Assembly (NCBI GenBank): GCA_913061235.1
Contig: CAJXTB010000006.1
Span: 124,001 to 188,000, forward strand
DNA: 64,000 nucleotides
Direction: 5' to 3'
Source: an uncultured Pseudomonadota bacterium
GTDB taxonomy: Bacteria > Myxococcota_A > UBA796 > GCA-2862545
Every line of letters begins with the position of its first letter. The first letter of the stretch is position 1. The translations under genes and the position numbers were made by a program. This document shows, in pieces, positions 7,827 to 17,629 of this stretch. The notes beneath the pieces were generated by a model. It ran no database searches. It saw only the letters and a program-made list of their open reading frames with translations, and was not told where the DNA came from.

Positions 7827-9188
7827 ATGTGGATGGTGCTCTGGTTTGTGACGGTCGCACTTGCTGTGGACGCGGACAATGATGGTTTCGACAGCCTGGA
7901 GTCGGGCGGCACCGACTGCAATGACGGCGACCCCACCGTGTTTCCAGGCGCTGTGGAGGTGTGCGAAGCCACTATCCAGACGGACCAAGACTGCGACGGT
8001 AATTGGAACACACGAGGCGGGGAGTATGCCACGTCCGAAGCCGCCCTGTTCCCTGGAATGTCGGCGTCTCGCGCTTACTATCTAGACGCGGACAACGATG
8101 GATTTGCAGATATCAACGCCACCGAACCCATCTACGTGTGTCGTATAGGAGTCGCAGAGGACTTCTACTCCACGAGCACGACGGACTGCAACGACTCTGA
8201 CGAGAGCATTAATCCCGCGGCATCAGAGCCGTGCAATAACATCGATGACAACTGCAATGGCGAGGTGGATGAGCCCACCCCGTTCGGCGATATTCCGCCA
8301 GGAACGACCCGAGTGTACTTGGACCAGGATGCCGATGGCTACGGCGCGTCCGACGGGGAGTATCTTGAAGCATGCCCGTCTTACATCGCTCAGCTTCAAG
8401 AGTCGGCAGGCGGAACGAGCGATTCGGCAGTGTGGATGTTTGGGAACTTCTATTCCCTGAACGACGACGACTGCTACGACGACGACGATGACATCTATCC
8501 TCGCCCCCGCGAGTACCGGGAAAAGCTAGACGGCCGTGACACTGACTGCGACGGAATGGTGTCCGTTCGTGAGCTGGACTGTGACCAGGATGGCGCCTGT
8601 CCAGTAGGCCCTGATGTCGACTGTATGGATCTACCGATTCCCCAAGCGACATGCGGAGATGTGCAGATTCGCCTGGTCTGCAATCCGCTGAACGGTGACT
8701 GGCTGGTCTCGATGGATGAGCTACCGGACCTCTACTCGGACGGTTGGCGCACTGGCCCAGAGGCCTGTGCTGCAGAAGCAGACGACTGCGATGACAACGA
8801 TGCTGGGCGTTCTTTCGCCGCGCTAGAGGTGTGCGACGGCTTTGACACGAGCTGTATCGGAACCCAGGGTCAGCCAGTAGACGGCAACGACGACGGCGTC
8901 TCAGACGCGCTCCAGGGCGGCATCCTCGGGTTCACCCAAGAGCAGTTGCTAGACACCGACGACGACGGCGAAATCGACGCCTGTGACAGCCTCGGTCCAG
9001 AGCGCTTGGTTGTCGGCTCAGGTCCTTCATACCCAGCGCCTGTTGATGACACGGACACCGACTCCACGCCGGTCGACTCTGGAACGGACGAGCCGAACGG
9101 CTGTAGCTGCAATGCCACACCCGTCTTGCCCTTGTGGAGCGCTGCTGGGGTTCTGCTGGTGGCATTTTTGGGACGCAGACGTCGGTGA
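7827..9188 (+). CDS. Secreted MopE-like Asp/Cys repeat protein with MYXO-CTERM-like tail
   Basis: The ATG at 7827 is preferred over the in-frame GTG at 7815 because GGAG at 7817-7820 lies at good spacing and the protein then starts with a signal peptide (MWMVLWFVTVALAVDAD). The 453-aa product carries MopE-type units: DADNDGFDSLESGGTDCNDG, EPCNNIDDNCNGEVDE, a DDDCYDDDDDIYPRP segment and LEVCDGFDTSC. These acidic/Cys motifs are widespread in Myxococcota surface proteins. The last 40 residues are a Thr/Asp linker, CSCNATP, a hydrophobic helix and GRRRR, a MYXO-CTERM-like sorting tail. A 6-bp inverted repeat GTGCCG/CGGCAC at 7759-7776 lies in the divergent upstream region and may be an operator. 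Specific function unknown. Confidence 0.82.
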   Translation: MWMVLWFVTVALAVDADNDGFDSLESGGTDCNDGDPTVFPGAVEVCEATIQTDQDCDGNWNTRGGEYATSEAALFPGMSASRAYYLDADNDGFADINATEPIYVCRIGVAEDFYSTSTTDCNDSDESINPAASEPCNNIDDNCNGEVDEPTPFGDIPPGTTRVYLDQDADGYGASDGEYLEACPSYIAQLQESAGGTSDSAVWMFGNFYSLNDDDCYDDDDDIYPRPREYREKLDGRDTDCDGMVSVRELDCDQDGACPVGPDVDCMDLPIPQATCGDVQIRLVCNPLNGDWLVSMDELPDLYSDGWRTGPEACAAEADDCDDNDAGRSFAALEVCDGFDTSCIGTQGQPVDGNDDGVSDALQGGILGFTQEQLLDTDDDGEIDACDSLGPERLVVGSGPSYPAPVDDTDTDSTPVDSGTDEPNGCSCNATPVLPLWSAAGVLLVAFLGRRRR

Positions 9189-9320
9189 TCAGGCCGTTTG
9201 TTAGCGTGCCGCTGCTGACGACCGCGGCGGGTGCTTTGGAACCGCAGCGGACCTTTACAGAGACCGTGTACGTCACGCGCCGCTGCACCCTGCTAGTGGG
9301 GCCCGCAAACTGGAGTCTCC

Positions 9321-10043
9321 ATGTCCGACCTCTCTGATCTACAAGCCAAGCTCGGCTACACGTTCACCAATCCGATGCTTGCCCTGAGCGCTCTGACCCA
9401 CAAATCTTGGGTGCAGGAAGGCGGCGTTGGCCCCGATCAGGAACGCCTTGAGTTCTTGGGAGACGCCTTTCTTGGGTACGCGGTGGCGAAGTACTTGTAC
9501 GAGTCCCGCGAGAACGACGGTCCGGGTTTGCTCACTCCCAAGCGCGCTGCCCAAGTTCAAGGCGCAACGCTGACACGAGTTGCAGAGAAATTGGGCTTGG
9601 GACCCATGCTTCGGCTCGGCGTCGGTGCGAAAGCGCAGTTGGCGCTCAACAAGAAGGTTCTGGAAGATTCCATGGAAGCGCTGATTGGAGCTGTCTTGGT
9701 CGACGGAACCGAGGCAGATGCTCAAGGCGTGATCGAACGTCTACTGCTTGTAGACATGGACCTGTCCGTTGAACCCAAGAGTTCAACCAGCGTGTACAAC
9801 GAACGTTGGTCCAAGCTTTTCCGCGAGGCACCTCCCAAGGCCAGCTACCGCTTTGACGGCCCTGAAGACTCGCGGACCTGGTGGGCGACGGTCATGATGC
9901 CCGGTGGACGCACGATGGAGAGTGAGGCGAGCCGCAGCAAGGCGGCTGCCCGCCTGAGCGCACACACTCTGGCGCTGAAGGAATGGCCAGCCGAAATCAG
10001 TCAGGAGCCGCCTTCGGTGACGGACCCTGTCGCACCAAAGTGA
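9321..10043 (+). CDS. rnc: Ribonuclease III
   Basis: A 240-aa protein, close to the usual 220-240. The N-terminal endonuclease domain has the family signature ERLEFLGDAFLG with Glu41, Glu44 and Asp48, and the second acidic pair Asp116 and Glu119 in LEDSMEALIGA; these match the magnesium-binding residues of E. coli RNase III. Residues about 160-222 form a double-stranded RNA-binding domain (ASYRF start, SRSKAAARLSAHTLAL end). It cleaves double-stranded RNA in rRNA processing and antisense regulation, in the cytoplasm. The ATG follows GGAG at good spacing. The usual neighbours (era, lepB) are absent. Its 3' end overlaps the convergent YHYH gene by 43 bp. Confidence 0.96.
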   Translation: MSDLSDLQAKLGYTFTNPMLALSALTHKSWVQEGGVGPDQERLEFLGDAFLGYAVAKYLYESRENDGPGLLTPKRAAQVQGATLTRVAEKLGLGPMLRLGVGAKAQLALNKKVLEDSMEALIGAVLVDGTEADAQGVIERLLLVDMDLSVEPKSSTSVYNERWSKLFREAPPKASYRFDGPEDSRTWWATVMMPGGRTMESEASRSKAAARLSAHTLALKEWPAEISQEPPSVTDPVAPK

Positions 10044-10951
10044 CAGGCTAGAATCTGGTTTTCACCGGGTTCTCCGACATGGTAGTGGTAGCCACGCACG
10101 GTATCTTCGTGGCCGCCACATGCGTCGAGGTCCGTCGGAGCTGCACCTGTGCCCGTATGGCGCGCGTACATCCCGAATCCATCTATCGCATAGCCAATAA
10201 GCGGCGAATGACCATCTGTCTGGGCGTGTTCTGCTGAGCATCCTGTCGCTGCGTGGTAGTGGTAGCCGACGTGCGGATTGACGTGGCCACCGCAGTCATC
10301 AAAGGCAGCGATGGTGTGGGCTGCGAGGATGGCGTGGGTGGGGGCAGGAGGTTCGTAGACCACGCCGCTGAGCGACACACCGACCTTGGCATCGCGGCCG
10401 ACTGGGGAGGACGTGGTCAGCTTGATGGGGGTCGTCGGGATTCGCACCGTGACCACTGGCGGTGAGTCAAAGTAGTCGAGGGAACACTCGACACAGTAGT
10501 TGTTGTACTCGTCGGCGACATCGGGTCGTGCGGCAGCTTCGCAGGCTTCTTTGGAGTCCGTGACGCGAACTTTCCCGGTGGCCTCCTCGTACAGCTGCCA
10601 GGCCGGGTCGTTGTAGAAGGTCGCAAGCTCAGTGACCCATTTTCCGGTGATGTCGTAGGTCTGCTGGTTCTCGATCCACAGCCCCACGCGGTCGGCGGGG
10701 TCGGTGATGGTCCTTGGGCAGAACGGGCCAATGTCGTGGTCTGGCGGCTTTCCAGCCACGGTGAACACGTAGCAGGTGGTGTCTGTCCGGTTGGACAGCC
10801 TGCACGGCTCGGTGGTGACATCACCAACGATAGCTCCAGCGGCGAAGAGGCTTGGGTCGGGGCCTCCTATGACCGTTACTGCGGTGTCGGTTGTCTTACG
10901 GTTGCACGCCAGAGCGCTGACCGCGACGAGCAGAATGAGTGAGTGTTTCAC
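10001..10951 (-). CDS. YHYH-domain lipoprotein
   Basis: The GTG at 10951 is chosen because AGGAG lies five bases upstream and the protein then begins MKHSLILLVAVSALAC, a lipoprotein signal with Cys16. The frame extends upstream to 11059 but without signal features. The 316-aa mature protein ends in a YHYH domain (Pfam YHYH type): VGYHYHAATGC and RGYHYHVGEPG, with CGGHVNPH and DACGGHEDT between them and GYAIDGFGMYAR. The His-rich motifs suggest metal binding; the biochemical role of the family is not known to me. The gene overlaps the end of rnc on the opposite strand by 43 bp and is separated from the ompA-type gene by that operon's terminator. Confidence 0.85.
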   Translation of the reverse strand: MKHSLILLVAVSALACNRKTTDTAVTVIGGPDPSLFAAGAIVGDVTTEPCRLSNRTDTTCYVFTVAGKPPDHDIGPFCPRTITDPADRVGLWIENQQTYDITGKWVTELATFYNDPAWQLYEEATGKVRVTDSKEACEAAARPDVADEYNNYCVECSLDYFDSPPVVTVRIPTTPIKLTTSSPVGRDAKVGVSLSGVVYEPPAPTHAILAAHTIAAFDDCGGHVNPHVGYHYHAATGCSAEHAQTDGHSPLIGYAIDGFGMYARHTGTGAAPTDLDACGGHEDTVRGYHYHVGEPGENQILACHFGATGSVTEGGS

Positions 10952-11057
10952 GGGGACTCCTGGGGTCAAGGGCGCCTCGCCGGCACTACAGTCGTTTAGG
11001 CGCACGGTCCTTGCGAAAGTGTGGAGTGACCTTGTTCTAGCCGGCTCGTCCTGCACC

Positions 11058-11096
11058 AAAAATGGGCCGTCTGCTTCAACAGAAACAGACGGCCCA
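11058..11096 (-). terminator. Intrinsic terminator of the Ig/TSP3-ompA operon
   Basis: On the minus strand a perfect 11-bp stem (TGGGCCGTCTG pairing with CAGACGGCCCA, plus-strand coordinates 11063-11073 and 11086-11096) with a 12-base loop is followed at once by TTTTT (11058-11062). It starts 17 bases after the stop codon at 11114. This is the clearest rho-independent terminator in the window. Confidence 0.88.
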
Positions 11097-11113
11097 GTCG
11101 ACTAAAGCGACCG

Positions 11114-12205
11114 CTATTCGGCGTGAATCTCTACGCGTCGGTTCTGCGCGCGCCCTTCAAGGGTCGCGTTGTCCGCCACCGGTCGCGTCTCTCCAAAGCC
11201 TTCGGAAATAACCAGTGCTTCGTCCACCCCGAAGGAGATGAGCACGCGGGCCACTTCATCGACCCGAGACTGAGAGATGCGCTGATTGGTGCTCGCGGCT
11301 CCCGCCGAGTCCGTATGCCCCTCAACGCGAACCTGGCTTAATCCAGGGTAATCATTGAGTATGCTGGCGAGTTCCTCAATGTGCGTGAGTGATTCTGGTT
11401 GGATTTCCCACGAACCGGACGCGAACAGAATCTTGTCAGCGATGGCCGCAATCTCCTCGTGGACCTCGGCCTCGATGGGGGGGGGCGTCTCGACGACGGG
11501 CGGTTCGATGACCACAGGCTCGACGACCTCGACGACCTCCGCGACCTCTACAGGCGCCGGCTCTAGGTCTGGCAGTGGGTCAAGACCGACGCAGTGGCCT
11601 TGTACGGAGAACCCTCCAGGGCATCCCTCTACGACATTGGATTCGGCCACCGAGCCCAGGCGCAGACTTGCACCCAGCGTGATGAGCGACTGCACTGACG
11701 GAAGGGGAGATGAGCCTTTATGGGACGTGATCAACGCTCGGTAGTCGCCGCGCAGGGAGATGCGCTTGCCAACATCCACCGAGACTCCGGGCCCAATGTG
11801 CGCTGCAAAGTCGACGTCGGTTCCAGTGAGGCTGTTGGGTGCCATCACTGTCAGGTTGCCAACGCCGGCAGTCAGGTGGATGTCGCGCCCTTGGCCGAGA
11901 AGATCTGCGGCGATGAATCGAGGACCAACGCGCATTCCAGCGATGGTTGCGGTCCCGCCCTCTACCGGCCATGCGCCGATCTCAAGCTCGCCTTCCATGT
12001 CGAACCACTTCGTCAGGGACAGTCCGGCTCGCCCGCCGATTGACACGGTGAGAGGCTGGTCGAGGTGCTTGCCGCTTGTTGGAGCGTACAGCTCGTGGTC
12101 CTTTCCGAGGATGAGGGTTCCGACGTAGCCACCCACGTTGGGTTCGGCCGCCATCGCTGGCATGGCGAGTAGTGCCATGGCAGCGGTGAGTAGCGTCCGC
12201 GACAT
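11114..12205 (-). CDS. OmpA-family outer membrane protein
   Basis: A 363-aa protein with a Sec signal peptide (MSRTLLTAAMALLAMPAMAA). Residues about 20-185 alternate hydrophobic and polar residues in strands (GGYVGTLILG, VSIGGRAGLSL, GVSVDVGKRISLRGDYRAL), as expected for an eight-strand barrel. Residues about 205-240 are a Pro/Glu/Val linker. Residues about 245-363 are an OmpA peptidoglycan-binding domain: ILFASGSWEI, VRVEGHTDSAG, NQRISQSRVDEVARVL, GRAQNRRVEI. The Asp and Arg used to bind diaminopimelate are in place. Its start codon overlaps the stop of the upstream 1675-aa gene (TGATG), so translation is coupled. It likely anchors the outer membrane to the wall and may work with the repeat protein. 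Confidence 0.93.
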   Translation of the reverse strand: MSRTLLTAAMALLAMPAMAAEPNVGGYVGTLILGKDHELYAPTSGKHLDQPLTVSIGGRAGLSLTKWFDMEGELEIGAWPVEGGTATIAGMRVGPRFIAADLLGQGRDIHLTAGVGNLTVMAPNSLTGTDVDFAAHIGPGVSVDVGKRISLRGDYRALITSHKGSSPLPSVQSLITLGASLRLGSVAESNVVEGCPGGFSVQGHCVGLDPLPDLEPAPVEVAEVVEVVEPVVIEPPVVETPPPIEAEVHEEIAAIADKILFASGSWEIQPESLTHIEELASILNDYPGLSQVRVEGHTDSAGAASTNQRISQSRVDEVARVLISFGVDEALVISEGFGETRPVADNATLEGRAQNRRVEIHAE

Positions 12206-15200
12206 CAGCTGTTCCTCCGGCGACGGATGGCCAACAGACCGAGGGTGATGAAGCCGAGCCCGAAGGGTGCGGTTCCGCCTGTGGTCGAGAAGGTACAGCC
12301 GCCCTGGTCATCGACAAAGCAGGGTGCCTTGCCCGGTGCGTCCGTTGAGATGCACTCATCGGTGTCGTCGCAGAAGCCGTCTAGGTCAACGTCTCCGAAG
12401 CGGTCGTTGCCTTCGCAGCGGTCTACGCTGTCGCAGCTGCCGTCTCCGTCACTGTCGTCGTTTGCATCGGCGGGACACATGTCGTCGCTGTTGCACACGC
12501 CGTCTCCGTCTACGTCATCAGGGCTGTCGAGTGGGCACCAGTCGCTGCCGTCGTCCACGCCGTCGCCGTCTGTGTCTGCGACGAGTGGGTCGGTACCCAG
12601 CGCTTCTTCTTCAATGCCGCTCAGGCCGTCACCGTCGAGGTCTTCGCTGTCGGTATCGGCGATGAGCGGGTCGGAGCCAACGCTGTCTTCAATGCCGTCC
12701 AAGCGTCCATCGCCGTCTGTGTCTGCGTTGAGGGGGTCGGTTCCGAGCTGGCGTTCTTCGCTGTCTGACAGGCCATCGCGGTCGGTGTCGTAGATGACAA
12801 CGTCTGTGGGACCGGTGCTCTCAATACCGTCTTCTAGGCCGTCACGGTCGGTGTCGCGGGACTGTGGGTCAGTGCCGAGCTCAAGCTCTTGTCCGTCTGA
12901 CAGGCCGTCTCCATCACTATCTGCAGTCAGTACTCCGGTGCCTGCAGCGATTTCTTGGGTGTCGGTCATGCCGTCACCATCGCTGTCTGCGAGCATGCCA
13001 TTCGAGCCGATGGCCATCTCGTCTCCGTCCAACAGGCCGTCTCCGTCGGAGTCGTCGGAGCTTGGGTCCCAGCCGAGTGCTGTCTCGAGGGCGTCTGACA
13101 GGCCGTCTCCGTCCGTGTCTACGCCGTCCTCATCGTCTGGTGGGAACATGGCGTCGGTCTCGGCGTAGAACTCCGCGCCGTCTCCCACGCTGCCGCCGTC
13201 GGTGTCAAAGCGCAGTGGGGCTGTAGTGCCTTCGTACTCGTTGCCGTCGGCCAGTCCATCCCGGTCGGTGTCCCACGCGGTGGGGTCGGTGATGGCGTCG
13301 AAGACTTCGGTGCCGTCGTTCAGCGCGTCGCCGTCGGTGTCTGCGACGAGTGGGTCGGTGCCTACCCAGCGGACCTCAGCGCCGTCGAGCAGGCCGTCTT
13401 CGTCGGTGTCTTGTACGGTGGCATCGGTGCCGATGAGCGCCTCAAGACCGTCTGACAGGCCGTCGCCATCTGTGTCGAAGGCCAGGGGTTCGGTTCCGGC
13501 GTCCACTTCGGCTCCGTCTGCGAGGCCGTCTCCGTCTGTGTCTACGGAGCGAGGGTTGGTTCCTAGGTCGAGTTCGTGTCCGTCCAACAGACCGTCACCG
13601 TCTGTGTCGGCCAGCTCTGGGTTCGTTCCGAGGTAGCGCTCTAGGATGTCGGAGATGCCGTCATCGTCTGTGTCTACGCCCGCTTCTGGGACATCGGATG
13701 CGTCGTTCGGGTCGGTGCCATTGGCAATCTCGAATGCGTCGCCAAAGCCATCTTCGTCGGTGTCGAAGGCGTCAGCCTCGGTCACTCCGCCGGCTACTTC
13801 CGTGGCATCGGGCAGGCCGTCGGCGTCTGAGTCGGTTGCGAGTGCGTTGAGGTCGAGGGTGACTTCGAAGCCGTCTGACAGGCCGTCTCCGTCTGTGTCA
13901 GCCACTGTGGGCCGGGTTCCGTGGGTCAGCTCATCGAAGTCTGAGATGCCGTCGCCGTCAGTGTCAGCCACGCCTGGGCGCGTCTCGTAGATGGCGATTT
14001 CTTCGAAGTCGGACAGACCGTCTCCGTCGGTGTCGGCGGACATGGGGTTGGTGCCGAGCTCCAGCTCTTGGGCGTCGGACAGACCGTCGCCGTCGGAGTC
14101 TGGGGCGTTCGGGTCGTAGCCTTCCGCCAGTTCATCAACGTCTGAGATGCCGTCGCCGTCGCTGTCATCGCTGAATGGGCTGGTGCCGTGGGTCTCAATC
14201 TCGTCGAAGTCTGAGATACCGTCACCGTCGGAGTCTTCGGAGTCGGGGTTGGTACCCAGCTCCAGCTCGTCTGCATCCGAGATGCCGTCACGGTCGGCAT
14301 CTACGAACACTACGATTTCATCGACGGTGGCGTCTGTTGCGGTGTTTCCAGCCGCGTCCGTCACCTCAACGAGCACGTCATAGGTGCCGTCGGCCAGCGT
14401 TCCTTCGGAAAGCGACAGAGTCCACACGCCGTCCGCGACAACGAAGGACTCGTCCTGGTTCATGGTGAAGGTCTGGCCGTCGATGGTCACTCGGAGTCCG
14501 TCTTCGCCAATGTCTGCGGGGTCGTAGGTTCCGGTGAGCGTTGGAGCGCCGGTGTCATCTTCGACAGCCGAGACGGTGGGGGCTTCTGGAGCGGTCTGGT
14601 CGACGACGATTTCATCGGAAGATTCGTCAGTAGCGACGTTGCCGACCGAGTCGGTGACGCTGACCTGCACGTCATAGATGCCCTCTTCAAACTCCGCGCC
14701 GGTCAGGTCTAGCTGCCACTCGTTGCCATCAGCGGACAGCTCGGGGTCCACTCCGAGAACGTACTCGCGGCCGTTGACGACCACGGACAAGCTTGCCGAG
14801 TCGGAGGCGTCGAACTGGCCGCCCACGCTGTCGGGGGAGGCATTGACCAAGATGTCGTCGATGGTCGGGGACATCGGTGCGGTCTGATCGATTTCGATTT
14901 CGCCGGTGGTCGCGTCTGTGACCACATTTCCGGCCGCGTCGGTGACGGTGACCTGCACATCATGCACGCCTTCTGGAAGCTCGACTTCGCTCAGATCAAC
15001 GGTCCACGTGTCTCCGAACAGGGTGAGAGCGTCATCAACGCCGTACACAAGAGTGACCCCTCCTTCGCCGCCAACGGTGACGCTGAACGACGCGAAGTCC
15101 TCGGAGTCGAGGGTACCGGAGATGACCGAGGGACTCTCGGAAGAGGCCACGGGTGCGACGGTTGGTGCTTCTGGAGCCACTCGGTCTACGGTCAGCTCGG

Positions 15201-17232
15201 CGTCAGTGAGGTCGCTTGTGCCGTTGCCAACGGCGTCTTCGAGTCTGGCGTCTACGTCATACGTGCCGCCGTCAATCGTTGGAATGACCAACGTCCAGTC
15301 GCCTTCGACTGCCGTGAGTGCGGCATCAATGCCGAGAGTGAAAGACGTGCCGTCTACGGTGACGGTGAGCACCGAGTCGGTCTCAGAGGCGTCGTACGTA
15401 CCGGTGATTTCCGGGCTGTCTGCATTGGTGGTGGCTGGGTTGACCGTGGGTGCGCTCGGGGCTGACAGGTCAATGCGAATCTCATTGGTGGTGTCGTCGG
15501 TCGCCACGTTTCCAGCGTCATCGATGACGGAGATGACGACATCATGCTCGCCGTCCGGCAGGTCCAAGCCTTCCATGTCGAGGAACCACTGGTCGCCGTC
15601 TACGGTCAGGCGGTCGTCGCTGTCGAGGTCGTAGGTCTCGCCGTTGATGGTCACCGACAGGCTAGCGGAGTTCTCGCTGTCCCAGGTTCCGGAGAGTTCT
15701 GTGGCGGCTTGATTGGTGTCGATAGCGTTGATGGTTGGGGCATCGGGAGCGGTGAGGTCAATCTCCAGCTCGTCGTCGCTGGTGTCGGTGACCACGTTTC
15801 CGGCCTGGTCGGTGACGCTGACTTCGACGTCGTAGAACCCCTCAATCTCTGGGGCGTCGACGTTGAGGCTCCAGCGACCGCCGTCTGCGGTCAGCTCGTT
15901 GTCTTCGCCAAGCACGTAGGTCGTGCCGTTCAGCGTGACGGAGAGTCCACCGCTGGCATCGGTCTCGTCGAAGGAGCCTTGCATGACCAGCGTCTCGCCG
16001 TTGGTGGCGAGCGGGTCGATTGTTGGGGCTTGCGGTGCGGTCATGTCAATGACGATTTCGTCGGAGGTGCCGTCAACAACGGATTCTCCGTCGGTGTCGG
16101 TGGCCTGTACAACGACGTCGTAGGTGCCCTCTTGTAGGATTACGCTGACGGCCGACAGGTCGAGGGACCACTCGCCGTCTGCCACCACGAGCGCATCGTC
16201 AACGCCTTCGGTGTAGGTCGTGCCACCAACGGTGACGGTGAGAAGCGCATGACCAACACCGCTGCGCACGGTGTCGTCGTAGGTTCCCGACAGGATTGGG
16301 GATGGGTTGTTGGCGTTGATAGCCGCAATGGACGTCGGAGACGCGGCTGCTGCAACCTGCTGGACCACTTCTTCGAGGTCCTCGAGCGAGCCCGCTGCGT
16401 AGAACCACACAATCTCGGCGGTCTCACCAGGGGCAATGTCGCCAATGGGTAGGTACAGCGCGTACGAACCGTCAGCCGTGTCAGAGATGACCGATTGTGT
16501 GGGTTGTAGTGTTGTTGCATTCGTGAAGGAGCAACACCGGGCAATGATGGTGTTGGTTCCTGGAGTGACCGAGTAGAACAGCACGCCTTCGTCGCCGGAG
16601 GTGATCTGAAGGGCCGGAGCGGGTGTCGTTGGGTCGGTGATGGCCTCAAAAGCACCATCGACAATGACGCCCTTGACCTTGGTCGGGCCATCGCTTGTGC
16701 CGACCCAGTCGTCTCGGGTACCGACCCACATGTGGGCGTTTGGAATCGTGCTGTCGGTGTTGTTTGTGACCGACGTAGTGATGCTCACGAAAGCATCGCT
16801 AGTACCTAGTGTGTAGGCTTGGGTCAGCTGAAGCGTGTGGCCACCGATTGTGACGTTACCCGTTGAGGTGACCGTGCCGTGTCCACCGTCGCTACCGTCT
16901 GGGATGTAGCCGCTGGAGTCAATGACTTGATCGCTAAGGACGGGGTTGACGCTGATGGCACTGTTCGTCCAGTGCGACCCACTCCCAGCGCCGAACTGTA
17001 CGTCTAGCGGGTAGTTGCTGTAGGTGAGCTTGTAGAACTGGCTGCGTGCTTGTGAGTAGTAGAACGGCTGCAACAGGTTGCCGAACTCGTTGATGGAGTC
17101 TTGGGATCCGTTGCCGAATCGTACGACCCCGTTCTCAAGGGTCTGGGCGAAGCCAAGCGACGGAACGACGAGCGCCGCTAGGGTGACGAACCGAACGCCG
17201 AAGACATGGCGGAGAAGACAGGGAGAGTTCAT
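12205..17232 (-). CDS. Giant surface protein with seven Ig-like repeats, a long TSP3 array and a MYXO-CTERM-like tail
   Basis: The ATG at 17232 is chosen over the longer frame because it gives a signal peptide (MNSPCLLRHVFGVRFVTLAA to PSLGFA) behind a purine-rich GAGCGAG. The 1675-aa product has an N-terminal beta domain (about 30-300), then seven bacterial Ig-like repeats of about 95 residues (pattern GTYD, TVTVDG, GTYDV, VTDAAGN, DEIVID, TAPxAP). Next is a long array of EF-hand-like TSP3 units (DTDGDGLSD followed by GTDP). The tail GGCTFSTTGG, a hydrophobic helix and AIRRRRNS fits a Gly-Cys sorting signal. Such proteins act as long calcium-stabilised adhesins or S-layer-like fibres. It is the first gene of a two-gene operon with the OmpA porin, and the only gene here with such long Ig and TSP3 arrays together. 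Confidence 0.9.
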   Translation of the reverse strand: MNSPCLLRHVFGVRFVTLAALVVPSLGFAQTLENGVVRFGNGSQDSINEFGNLLQPFYYSQARSQFYKLTYSNYPLDVQFGAGSGSHWTNSAISVNPVLSDQVIDSSGYIPDGSDGGHGTVTSTGNVTIGGHTLQLTQAYTLGTSDAFVSITTSVTNNTDSTIPNAHMWVGTRDDWVGTSDGPTKVKGVIVDGAFEAITDPTTPAPALQITSGDEGVLFYSVTPGTNTIIARCCSFTNATTLQPTQSVISDTADGSYALYLPIGDIAPGETAEIVWFYAAGSLEDLEEVVQQVAAAASPTSIAAINANNPSPILSGTYDDTVRSGVGHALLTVTVGGTTYTEGVDDALVVADGEWSLDLSAVSVILQEGTYDVVVQATDTDGESVVDGTSDEIVIDMTAPQAPTIDPLATNGETLVMQGSFDETDASGGLSVTLNGTTYVLGEDNELTADGGRWSLNVDAPEIEGFYDVEVSVTDQAGNVVTDTSDDELEIDLTAPDAPTINAIDTNQAATELSGTWDSENSASLSVTINGETYDLDSDDRLTVDGDQWFLDMEGLDLPDGEHDVVISVIDDAGNVATDDTTNEIRIDLSAPSAPTVNPATTNADSPEITGTYDASETDSVLTVTVDGTSFTLGIDAALTAVEGDWTLVIPTIDGGTYDVDARLEDAVGNGTSDLTDAELTVDRVAPEAPTVAPVASSESPSVISGTLDSEDFASFSVTVGGEGGVTLVYGVDDALTLFGDTWTVDLSEVELPEGVHDVQVTVTDAAGNVVTDATTGEIEIDQTAPMSPTIDDILVNASPDSVGGQFDASDSASLSVVVNGREYVLGVDPELSADGNEWQLDLTGAEFEEGIYDVQVSVTDSVGNVATDESSDEIVVDQTAPEAPTVSAVEDDTGAPTLTGTYDPADIGEDGLRVTIDGQTFTMNQDESFVVADGVWTLSLSEGTLADGTYDVLVEVTDAAGNTATDATVDEIVVFVDADRDGISDADELELGTNPDSEDSDGDGISDFDEIETHGTSPFSDDSDGDGISDVDELAEGYDPNAPDSDGDGLSDAQELELGTNPMSADTDGDGLSDFEEIAIYETRPGVADTDGDGISDFDELTHGTRPTVADTDGDGLSDGFEVTLDLNALATDSDADGLPDATEVAGGVTEADAFDTDEDGFGDAFEIANGTDPNDASDVPEAGVDTDDDGISDILERYLGTNPELADTDGDGLLDGHELDLGTNPRSVDTDGDGLADGAEVDAGTEPLAFDTDGDGLSDGLEALIGTDATVQDTDEDGLLDGAEVRWVGTDPLVADTDGDALNDGTEVFDAITDPTAWDTDRDGLADGNEYEGTTAPLRFDTDGGSVGDGAEFYAETDAMFPPDDEDGVDTDGDGLSDALETALGWDPSSDDSDGDGLLDGDEMAIGSNGMLADSDGDGMTDTQEIAAGTGVLTADSDGDGLSDGQELELGTDPQSRDTDRDGLEDGIESTGPTDVVIYDTDRDGLSDSEERQLGTDPLNADTDGDGRLDGIEDSVGSDPLIADTDSEDLDGDGLSGIEEEALGTDPLVADTDGDGVDDGSDWCPLDSPDDVDGDGVCNSDDMCPADANDDSDGDGSCDSVDRCEGNDRFGDVDLDGFCDDTDECISTDAPGKAPCFVDDQGGCTFSTTGGTAPFGLGFITLGLLAIRRRRNS

Positions 17233-17629
17233 TTGGACTCGCTCGATGGTGGGGGGAGGCCCATTTATCGATCCCGATTCCGCAGGCTTAAGCGGAAATT
17301 TTCTCCTAAAGACTTCTGAAACACCACCTGCAATGCACTGAACAGGGCGTATGGTTGTGGCTGCGAATCCGTTGGCTGGCATCAACCCGCCTACTCACTG
17401 CGTTGGAATGGACTGATTGTGCGTCGCTGAAACGCTCAGCATTCTGGCTCGCAGCCCGCGATGGATGGGGCTGGCGTTCCTGTGATCTTCGATTCCTCCA
17501 ACAGACGGATTTCCGCGTGATCGGTCCCGAGAGCGGCAGTACCGTTGGACCTTGAACAGGCGGTTAGATGACGCACCATTGAACAATGTGGTGGGTGCCG
17601 CGTATTGGCACCCTGACCGAGGTTTCTCC
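17233..17629. other. 397-bp divergent intergenic region
   Basis: It separates the leftward 1675-aa gene from the rightward lipoprotein gene and must hold both promoters. Visible items are a dyad TTCCGC/GCGGAA (17278-17283 and 17292-17297) in the leftward leader, an imperfect dyad around CATTGAACAATG (17577-17588), and a perfect hairpin at 17593-17613. No confident -35/-10 pair was found and no convincing gene. Confidence 0.5.
17593..17613 (+). promoter_or_regulatory. Perfect 7-bp hairpin just upstream of the lipoprotein RBS
   Basis: GGGTGCC (17593-17599) and GGCACCC (17607-17613) flank a 7-base loop. The hairpin ends five bases before the GAGG (17619-17622) that serves the ATG at 17630. It could be a protein-binding dyad or a leader hairpin that affects translation. 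No family match. Confidence 0.35.

Noticed and set aside
17355-17555. 66-aa frame in the divergent intergenic region
   Set aside because: No ribosome binding site, unusual Trp/Arg composition, no domain.
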